Program-made: the position numbers and the translations under genes | Notes under the pieces: generated by a model | The model's input: only the letters and a program-made list of their open reading frames with translations | What the model was told of the DNA's origin: nothing | Database searches by the model: none | In this document: positions 7,143 through 12,156 of the stretch, piece by piece | Layout of the letters: each line of letters starts with the position of its first letter | Numbering within the stretch: the first letter of the stretch is position 1 | DNA from: Nitrospirota bacterium | GTDB lineage: Bacteria > Nitrospirota > Thermodesulfovibrionia > Thermodesulfovibrionales > JdFR-88 | Direction of reading: 5' to 3' | Assembly (NCBI GenBank): GCA_021819985.1 | Contig: JAKAEG010000002.1 | Coordinates: 1 to 25,693 of the forward strand | DNA: 25,693 nucleotides

Positions 7143-7937
7143 TTACGCCAAGAGGTCCGCCGGGGAAAACACTATCTCGTCCCTGAAGGATTTTATTAAA
7201 TACAGGGACTGGCGGATCGCGGGGTCGAGGATATCGAGCAATGCCGCGTCAAGCCCCGCTCCGGCCAGATAGGTCAGTATGCCGGCTTCCGTCATTTTCC
7301 TTGCCTGCCTGGGCGACATGCCGGTGGATACATTCGATATCCAGCTAATAGTGTTTACCGGTGGCTCCACCATCTCTTTTATGGCAAGTATGCACTCATG
7401 GGTATTCATTATGTGGTCCTGCCCTGCACCTCTTCCGATATGGATGAGCGAAGGATCCAGGAAAAGCCTTTCATTCGGGATGTCGGCCCTGTTTGCGTCC
7501 TCAAGCAGGGTCTCAAGTATCTGGAGCTTATTTTCGAAGGAGGTAGGGATATTTCCGCCCCTGGCCGCCCTCAGGACAATATAAGCCTTTGCCCGGTTGG
7601 CTAAAGAGAAACAGTCCTGCCTTTGGGCCGGTTCTGTTTCAGAGACATAATTTATGAGAGGCGGCTTTTTTATTAGCGTCAAAGCTTTTTTTACGGCCTC
7701 TATGTTCCTTGAATCTATGCAAAGTACTCTGTCAGTTGCGCCCTGGACAGTTTCGAGCACCCATGGCAGCCGGTCCTCATCGCCGGAGCCGTCCAGTGAG
7801 CACTGTATGTTTATTACGTCCGCCCCGGCATCTGACAGGGCCTTGGCAAGGCCTGAAAGGGTCTTGGAGTCTCTGGCCTCGACTGCCGCCATGTAGTCCT
7901 TGTTCCTGGTGTTCAGGTTATCGGCAACCGCTATCAT
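7143..7937 (-). CDS. Methyltetrahydrofolate methyltransferase, AcsE-like (pterin-binding TIM barrel)
   Basis: A 264-residue pterin-binding TIM-barrel protein of the AcsE/MtgA/MetH-pterin group. AcsE moves the methyl of CH3-H4folate to the corrinoid iron-sulfur protein in the Wood-Ljungdahl pathway. The pterin-binding residues known from the acetogen enzyme have counterparts: Asp75 (LCIDSRN), Asn96 (PLINYVS), Asp161 (LFLDPSL) and Asn202 (ISNVS). The length equals that of AcsE (about 262). It leads a minus-strand operon with class I fumarase, which is not the usual acs cluster, so it might serve another corrinoid protein. A GGGGG stretch (7944-7948 region) precedes ATG 7937 by a few bases, and an extended -10 promoter is seen at 8007-8015. 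A folate-binding methyltransferase is secure; the methyl acceptor is not. Confidence 0.85.
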   Translation of the reverse strand: MIAVADNLNTRNKDYMAAVEARDSKTLSGLAKALSDAGADVINIQCSLDGSGDEDRLPWVLETVQGATDRVLCIDSRNIEAVKKALTLIKKPPLINYVSETEPAQRQDCFSLANRAKAYIVLRAARGGNIPTSFENKLQILETLLEDANRADIPNERLFLDPSLIHIGRGAGQDHIMNTHECILAIKEMVEPPVNTISWISNVSTGMSPRQARKMTEAGILTYLAGAGLDAALLDILDPAIRQSLYLIKSFRDEIVFSPADLLA

Positions 7938-8006
7938 TTTTGTTCCCCCGGGGATTTTTTATAAAATTTTACGGAAAAGCAAACTGAAACCCTCCCAGTC
8001 CAGAAT

Positions 8007-8015
8007 ATTATAGCA
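8007..8015 (-). promoter_or_regulatory. Candidate extended -10 promoter for the AcsE-like/fumarase operon
   Basis: Read on the minus strand, 8015-8007 is TGCTATAAT, a perfect TATAAT preceded by an extended -10 TG. The -35 region (about 8029-8034, TTCGAA) is poor, as tolerated with an extended -10. Transcription would start near 8000, giving a leader of about 60 bases before ATG 7937. Confidence 0.45.
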
Positions 8016-8064
8016 TCCAATACCGCGGTTCGAATTTTTTGTTTTCAATTATTAAATAGGCTCG

Positions 8065-8142
8065 TGCCGGGGTTCCTGTGGGCAGACTTCAGGAAGGATT
8101 CCGCCCGATTTTATCCTTGATAAAATTCCTGCCGGAATGACA
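8065..8142. repeat. Dispersed palindromic repeat, degenerate copy C
   Basis: Contains GCCCGATTTTATCCTTGATAAA, nearly identical to part of copy B (14208-14229), and ends with TTCCTGCCGGAATGACATCC, the GGAATGAC end typical of the palindromes seen elsewhere in the window. Inverted AGGAAGGATTCCG / CCTGCCGGAATG segments allow a hairpin. It occupies part of the 347-base divergent intergenic region. Confidence 0.5.
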
Positions 8143-8164
8143 TCCACACAAAAGCCCCGAAGAG

Positions 8165-8275
8165 CTATCAATTTTGATAGTTGTATTTTTTAGTGAGATG
8201 TCCTTGATTTTCCGGGAAAATTTCAATAGAAAGCTATTTATAAAAAATGTTTACAAATAAATAGATTTATGTTAA
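8165..8275. promoter_or_regulatory. Cluster of three operator-like dyads
   Basis: Three inverted repeats lie before the regulator gene: CTATCAATTTTGATAG (8165-8180, perfect 7-bp arms), ATTTTCCGGGAAAAT (8207-8221, perfect 7-bp arms around one base) and TTTACA-N14-TGTTAA (8250-8275). The last ends 9 bases before ATG 8285, well placed for autorepression; the first is about 150 bases upstream of the -10 of the divergent operon. The binding protein is inferred only. Confidence 0.4.
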
Positions 8276-8284
8276 GTTTCTGTC

Positions 8285-8908
8285 ATGCGAATTGAGGACG
8301 GGCAGACGAAAGACAGGATAATTATGATGCTGAAGAAGGTCGGCGGCCTCACAGCCGATGACCTGAGCAAACGCATAGGCATAACCCCGATGGGGGTAAG
8401 GCAGCACCTGATCGCACTCGAAAGAAAAGGGATAGTGAATTACGACGCCAGGAAACACGGCATAGGAAGGCCGGTGTTCATCTATAACCTTACGGAAAAG
8501 GCGGACGACATATTTCCCAAGATATACGGTGAGTTTTCTCTGGGGCTACTGAAAGACCTTGAAAGCCTGGAGGGCAGGGACAAGATAAACAGTCTATTCA
8601 GGATGCGCAAGGAGAGGCTGCTTGAGTCGAGGGGGAAACGGCTTTCCACGCATGATTTCCCTGGCAGGCTAAAAGCCCTCTCAACCGTGCTGGAGGAGGA
8701 GGGTTATTTCACCGAACTCGCTGAGGGCGACGGAAAATATACACTGAACCAATATAACTGCCCGATCTCGAAAGTGGCCCAGCATTACAGCGAGGCTTGC
8801 AATTATGAAGCCGAACTTCTGTCGGAACTTCTGGGCAGGCAGGTCCAGATGAAAAAAGCCATCCCCATGGGCGACCACTACTGCTCGTTCAACATCCTTA
8901 CAGCCTGA
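8285..8908 (+). CDS. SufR-like winged-helix transcriptional regulator with C-terminal cysteines
   Basis: A 207-residue DNA-binding protein. Residues 8-70 form an ArsR/DeoR-type winged helix (LTADDLSKRIGITPMGVRQHL recognition region, wing at KHGIGRPVFIYNLT). The C-terminal half carries Cys159 (YNCPI), Cys172 (EACNYE) and Cys200 (HYCSFNI), matching the block that in SufR-type repressors binds an Fe-S cluster. The spacing is C-x12-C-x27-C, without the additional Cys between the last two that SufR proteins carry. It would sense Fe-S or redox status. It is divergent from the operon encoding the Fe-S fumarase, and dyads precede both genes. No suf genes are in the window. ATG 8285 has no good ribosome binding site, so expression may be low. 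Confidence 0.82.
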   Translation: MRIEDGQTKDRIIMMLKKVGGLTADDLSKRIGITPMGVRQHLIALERKGIVNYDARKHGIGRPVFIYNLTEKADDIFPKIYGEFSLGLLKDLESLEGRDKINSLFRMRKERLLESRGKRLSTHDFPGRLKALSTVLEEEGYFTELAEGDGKYTLNQYNCPISKVAQHYSEACNYEAELLSELLGRQVQMKKAIPMGDHYCSFNILTA

Positions 8909-8932
8909 GCTTCAGGCTGAAAACTTCGTTTT
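8901..8932 (+). terminator. Possible terminator hairpins after the regulator gene
   Basis: CAGCCTGA-GCT-TCAGGCTG (8901-8919) forms an 8-bp stem that overlaps the stop codon, followed at once by AAAAC-TTC-GTTTT (8920-8932). The T tract is short, so termination efficiency is uncertain. Confidence 0.4.
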
Positions 8933-9012
8933 AAAAAAATCAAAAAAGCCGCACGAATTTAATTTTGGGAGATTCAGGCTTTTGTTTGGGCACAGTTAAT
9001 CTACCGCATACA

Positions 9013-9125
9013 GTCATACCGGCGAAAGCCGGTATCCAGCGACTTTAATGTCTTTAAGCCGTCATCTCTTAAACTGCCCAGCGACCCACTTAAAGACAAG
9101 AAAGATTCCGGACAAGCCGGAATGA
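9013..9125. repeat. Composite palindromic repeat, copy D
   Basis: Bounded by GTCATACCGGCGAAAGCCGG (from 9013) and ATTCCGGACAAGCCGGAATGAC (9104-9125), each a hairpin. Between them TGTCTTTAAG (9049-9058) and CTTAAAGACA (9089-9098) are perfect inverted arms, so the whole can fold as one structured element. It lies in the 299-base gap between convergent genes, where nothing else is apparent. Confidence 0.6.
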
Positions 9126-9207
9126 CAAAATTAATATAGAATAAGCGATTTCAGTCATATTATTTATAACACCAGCTATTTGAGAGACAGTGCGCTGGCC
9201 GGTTGGG

Positions 9208-9684
9208 TTAAGCCTGTTTCTTTTGGGCGAATTGTTTATGGATATGTCCATTCAGCACGGCAGATAAAATAAAAATAATGAAAGACACCCAATAACCAAA
9301 ATCATAATCCAACAGGATGAGTCCTTGTCCGCTATTTAGCACATCCCGGTCTAATTTTGTTTTTAGCAAAAGAAGGCAGACTGCTCCACTGGCAGAAATG
9401 AACGCTGAAAAAAGATAGGCGGTTTTGTTTCTCGAAAAGCTTATGGCCAACCCAATAAAGGCGAGTATAAATCCTGCGATAGCGTAAGGTTCCGTACCAA
9501 TTTTTTTCTGTTTTGTCTGCTGCCCGAACATATTTGGCTGCCGGACAGTTGTTCCGGTCACCATCTGGAATCCGGTAAGGGTCAGGATTTTCTGGCCGCT
9601 GCAGCTAGCTGTAGTGAAGGGTAAAAAGAAACAGATGATTATTATTCCGTACATTGCCCGCGAAATTTTTTTAAGGAAATCCAT
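9208..9684 (-). CDS. Small multi-spanning membrane protein, function unknown
   Basis: I do not recognise a named family. The 158-residue protein starts with a hydrophobic segment (residues 12-28) ending FFLPFTTASCSGQ, then has a polar loop with TLTGFQMVTGT and a QTKQKK stretch, and three further hydrophobic helices (about 67-83, 88-107, 130-146), so four inner-membrane spans are predicted. The PF..SC.G..LTG.....G pattern recurs in many small uncharacterised bacterial membrane proteins. AGGGGG lies 6 bases before ATG 9684, a good ribosome binding site. Base composition looks more AT-rich than in neighbours, and the gene is isolated between a composite repeat and a terminator, hinting at an accessory gene. 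Confidence 0.75.
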   Translation of the reverse strand: MDFLKKISRAMYGIIIICFFLPFTTASCSGQKILTLTGFQMVTGTTVRQPNMFGQQTKQKKIGTEPYAIAGFILAFIGLAISFSRNKTAYLFSAFISASGAVCLLLLKTKLDRDVLNSGQGLILLDYDFGYWVSFIIFILSAVLNGHIHKQFAQKKQA

Positions 9685-9879
9685 GTCATCCCCCTTTTAT
9701 GGATTTTTTTTTGATTTTCATTTGTGGATTGGACACATAGGTTATTTCCAACTTCCCCTATGGATCTCCATTTTCTTATCCTACCATCAGACTGCATTTC
9801 CTGTTTGAGAGGATGGGCCATTGTTGAGACAAAAGCAGGCGGAACTTGTCTGGCTGCAAAAAAACTTTATTGAATATTA

Positions 9880-9919
9880 AAAGCAGAACACCCGGAAAAC
9901 CTTCCGGGTGTTCTGCTTT
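9880..9919 (-). terminator. Intrinsic terminator of the SurA-like lipoprotein gene
   Basis: A perfect 18-bp stem with a 4-base loop: AAAGCAGAACACCCGGAA (9880-9897) and its complement (9902-9919), followed on the minus strand by TTAATATT. It lies about 30 bases past the stop at 9950. A smaller hairpin, AAAAGC-TGAA-GCTTTT (9931-9946), sits between. The rest of 9685-9949 shows nothing recognisable. Confidence 0.85.
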
Positions 9920-9949
9920 GGTTAATTTTAAAAAGCTGAAGCTTTTACT

Positions 9950-10618
9950 TTATTTGCCGCCGGGCATTCCCTGGATTAAACCGGTGGGGGTGTTTGTTAA
10001 CGCGGGCATTTCCTTTGCCAGGTCTTTTACAGCCTGGTCGTTTATCTGCACCTTGGCGCTTTTCTTAAGCTCGTTGACATAGCTGGCAAATGCCTGCTCC
10101 TGTTTTTCGCCTGCCATGCGCTGTTTTATCAGGGATTTAATGGCATCGAACGGCACTATCTGCCCAGCCGCCTTGCCCTCTTTCATCTTGAAGTCTTCCT
10201 TGTGGGAATCATAATATTTCTGGGCTTCGTTATCTGTCACATTGAGGTCAGCCCCTATTTTCTTTTGAAGGAGCAGCTTCACCATGCTGATCTTCCTGTA
10301 ATTGTCGACTGCTGCCTGCAGTCGCTGGTCCTTGTCAATTCCCTCTTTTACAGCCTCCTGGTAGAGGAGTTCCTTGCTGATTATCTGGTCCAGGAAAGCC
10401 TGGGGTCCGCCTTGTTTCAGGAAGTACCCCCGCACCTGATCGGGAATGGTGTTAAGCTCGGTCTCGTACATATTTTTCGTAATTGACTTGTCTCCCACCT
10501 TGGCCAGGACCGGTGAGTTGTCGGATACAGCCGTTGCGCCTGTTGTCGCGCTCTTATGCGTGCAGGAAACAGCAGCCATGGCAAGTATCATTGCCAATGG
10601 CAGTAATTTTTTTATCAT
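9950..10618 (-). CDS. SurA N-terminal-like periplasmic chaperone lipoprotein without PPIase domain
   Basis: A 222-residue predicted lipoprotein. The signal peptide MIKKLLPLAMILAMAAVSC ends in a lipobox-like AVSC (Cys19). Residues about 38-135 match the SurA_N / PrsA-type foldase fold (LAKVGDKSITKNMYETEL, FLDQIISKELLYQEAVKEGI, LLLQKKI). In PrsA/SurA relatives a parvulin PPIase domain separates the YYDSHKEDF helix from the C-terminal IKSLIKQRM..EQAFASYVNELKKSAKVQIND helix. Here only about 15 residues (KMKEGKAAGQIVPFD) lie between them, so the catalytic domain is absent and only chaperone activity is expected. The protein ends in a Pro/Gly-rich tail. AAAGGAG precedes the ATG by a normal distance. 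It is monocistronic with a strong terminator. Confidence 0.8.
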   Translation of the reverse strand: MIKKLLPLAMILAMAAVSCTHKSATTGATAVSDNSPVLAKVGDKSITKNMYETELNTIPDQVRGYFLKQGGPQAFLDQIISKELLYQEAVKEGIDKDQRLQAAVDNYRKISMVKLLLQKKIGADLNVTDNEAQKYYDSHKEDFKMKEGKAAGQIVPFDAIKSLIKQRMAGEKQEQAFASYVNELKKSAKVQINDQAVKDLAKEMPALTNTPTGLIQGMPGGK

Positions 10619-10697
10619 TGAAAGAACTCCTTTCGGGTGTTTGGATCGGAAAGCATCTTCTCTTTATAACATAAAATGGCCCGCTTTTGAAAGCTTT

Positions 10698-10724
10698 TTG
10701 ACCCCATAAGGAGGCTGTTATAAT
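10698..10724 (+). promoter_or_regulatory. Sigma-70-like promoter of the DUF3553-ogt pair
   Basis: TTGACC (10698-10703), a 15-base spacer and a perfect extended -10, TGTTATAAT (10716-10724). The short spacer is offset by the TG. Transcription would give a leader of about 105 bases containing the hairpin GCTTGCC-ATT-GGCAAGC (10752-10768). Confidence 0.55.
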
Positions 10725-10837
10725 AAATGGGTATCGAGCGTATTGCCTGTGGCTTGCCATTGGCAAGCAGGCGAATATGATAAAAAAATTCCTTACATTA
10801 GTTTACCCGCGGTTTGCCGCAGGGAAGCGCAATCAGG

Positions 10838-11071
10838 ATGAGCAGAAAAAGACTTTATCTGAGACCTGGAGACAGGGTCAGGCATCTTAGGTTCGATTTC
10901 TGGGGAGTGGGAGAAGTCGTAGAGGAGAAACATTCTTTTCTGGACGGGGGCACCTGCATGGTGAGGGTCCTGTTCGAAGACGGCGAGGAGCGTTCCTTTT
11001 TAAACGATCTGGACAGCGAACTTTGCTGCTATTATTCTGGCCTCAGGATATGCGATGAGCTTCCATTATGA
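10838..11071 (+). CDS. DUF3553-like small protein
   Basis: A 77-residue cytoplasmic protein with a KOW/Tudor-like beta-barrel look: LRPGDRVRHLRFDFWGVGEVV, then MVRVLFEDGEERSF, resembling DUF3553 and the C-terminal Tudor domains of UvrD/PcrA-type helicases. Two adjacent Cys occur in LCCYYSG. I chose ATG 10838 (AGGGAAG about 10 bases upstream); a TTG at 10814 would add eight residues. The stop overlaps the ATG of the alkyltransferase gene (ATGA at 11068-11071), so the two are translationally coupled. A role in DNA repair or transcription-associated repair is inferred from that partner. Family assignment is moderate. Confidence 0.72.
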   Translation: MSRKRLYLRPGDRVRHLRFDFWGVGEVVEEKHSFLDGGTCMVRVLFEDGEERSFLNDLDSELCCYYSGLRICDELPL

Positions 11072-11547
11072 CGGCCCATTATGATGGAATCGATACCCCG
11101 ATCGGCGCCATCTACCTTATCTTAAAGGGCAGTCTCCTGGCGGGAGTGTCTATTTGGCAGGAGCCGTCCGGTCTTAAGCGGGGGCCCGTACCAGCGTGCC
11201 TTGCCGGCCAGTTCCGGAGCTATTTCGAGGGCGCACTAAAGGCGTTCGATTATCCGCTGCTGGCGCCCGAAGGGACAGATTTCGAGCGCAAAATATGGCT
11301 TTCCCTTTTCGATATCCCTTACGGGCAGACCCGCTCCTACAAATGGATAGCGGAGCGCGCGGGACGGCCTGGCGCATCGAGGGCGGCCGGGCAGGCGCTG
11401 TCAAAAAACCCGCTGGCCATAGTGCTGCCCTGCCACCGGGTAATAGAGTCCGGCGGGGGCCCCGGCGGATACTCGCCCAGCCCTGATATAAAAAGACGGC
11501 TCCTCGACCTGGAATATTATTACTCCCTTCACCCCGCGCGAATTTAA
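11068..11547 (+). CDS. ogt: Methylated-DNA--[protein]-cysteine S-methyltransferase
   Basis: A suicide DNA-repair protein that transfers the alkyl group from O6-alkylguanine (or O4-alkylthymine) to its own cysteine. The 159-residue product has the usual Ogt layout: a variable N-terminal domain (residues 1-70) and a C-terminal DNA-binding domain with FERKIWLSLFDIPYGQTRSY, the helix-turn-helix Arg finger region GASRAAGQALSKNP, and the active site LPCHRVI with Cys122, followed by GGYS and a KRRLLDLE helix. The start ATG overlaps the preceding stop by 4 bases, giving tight coupling to the DUF3553-like gene. It lacks the AdaA zinc domain, so it is a stand-alone Ogt type. Confidence 0.95.
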   Translation: MTAHYDGIDTPIGAIYLILKGSLLAGVSIWQEPSGLKRGPVPACLAGQFRSYFEGALKAFDYPLLAPEGTDFERKIWLSLFDIPYGQTRSYKWIAERAGRPGASRAAGQALSKNPLAIVLPCHRVIESGGGPGGYSPSPDIKRRLLDLEYYYSLHPARI

Positions 11548-11561
11548 TCCTCTTCTTCTCC

Positions 11562-11589
11562 TTGACTTCAATCAATATTTTGGTAATCT
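11562..11589 (+). promoter_or_regulatory. Possible promoter of the small lipoprotein gene
   Basis: TTGACT (11562-11567), a 16-base spacer and TAATCT (11584-11589) preceded by TGG as an extended -10. It lies 70 bases ahead of ATG 11660. The -10 match is only partial. Confidence 0.35.
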
Positions 11590-11659
11590 CAATAGAAAAG
11601 GGGAACTTTGCAATAAAAATCTAAAATTTGCTGGAATGCAAAAAGGAGGGTTCATAAAG

Positions 11660-11851
11660 ATGAAGAAGGCCACAACCCTGTTTTTAGCCATCCTCATGGC
11701 GGTCTCACTTGTAGGATTTGGCGGGTGCAAGAAAAAAGCCCCGGCCCCGGGTGCCGTGAACGCGCCTGCGCCGGCCACAAACGCACCGTCCAATGCCCCG
11801 GCTCCATCTGGCGGCACCAACGCACCGGCAACCAACGCGCCCGCAAGTTAA
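11660..11851 (+). CDS. Small Ala/Pro/Asn-rich lipoprotein (63 aa)
   Basis: Signal peptide MKKATTLFLAILMAVSLVG followed by FGGC, a lipobox with Cys23, then KKK and about 37 residues of low-complexity Ala/Pro/Asn/Thr built on repeated NAPA/TNAP units. AAGGAGGG (11643-11650) lies 9 bases before ATG 11660, an excellent ribosome binding site, so this short gene is very likely expressed. The mature part looks like an unstructured tether with no globular domain; function is unknown. A hairpin followed by T runs lies about 70 bases downstream, supporting a short monocistronic unit. Confidence 0.8.
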   Translation: MKKATTLFLAILMAVSLVGFGGCKKKAPAPGAVNAPAPATNAPSNAPAPSGGTNAPATNAPAS

Positions 11852-11920
11852 TAACAAAAAACTTACGCGGACCCAAGGAGCATCAGGCGGATAAAACGTC
11901 ACATTTCGACCTCTCCCAGA

Positions 11921-11965
11921 GGCAAGGGGAAATCCCTGCATTTCTCCTTGCCCCGGGGGTTTTTA
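11921..11965 (+). terminator. Probable intrinsic terminator after the small lipoprotein
   Basis: GGCAAGGGGAAA (11921-11932) and TTTCTCCTTGCC (11941-11952) pair with one mismatch around an 8-base loop, followed by CCGGGGGTTTTTAATTTTTT. Apart from this and the promoter-like site at 12028-12055, the roughly 300 bases between the lipoprotein and chemoreceptor genes hold nothing recognisable. Confidence 0.6.
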
Positions 11966-12027
11966 ATTTTTTACCCACCCTTGTCCCTTTAGCCAGCCAG
12001 GCAGCCGCACAAAGAAAAAATCCCTTC

Positions 12028-12055
12028 TAAAGTTTTTTCAAAAATAATTCGATTT
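12028..12055 (+). promoter_or_regulatory. Sigma-28 (FliA)-like promoter upstream of the chemoreceptor
   Basis: TAAAGTTT (12028-12035) matches the -35 consensus of flagellar/chemotaxis sigma-28 promoters exactly. After 12 bases (consensus 11) comes TTCGATTT (12048-12055), which keeps the CGAT core of GCCGATAA. It lies about 100 bases upstream of the chemoreceptor start. Confidence 0.4.
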
Positions 12056-12156
12056 ATATATATATGAACTGAAAAAAATTTGGCCGGATCCGGATTGGAC
12101 CCATGGGAAAAGGGCCGGCCTGGACGGATAAAAACAATTAAGTGGGGAGTTGCCGT

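Noticed and set aside
8250..8278. Sigma-70 promoter beginning TTTACA ahead of the regulator
   Set aside because: No acceptable -10 hexamer lies at 16-18 bases; the sequence is better described as a dyad TTTACA-N14-TGTTAA.
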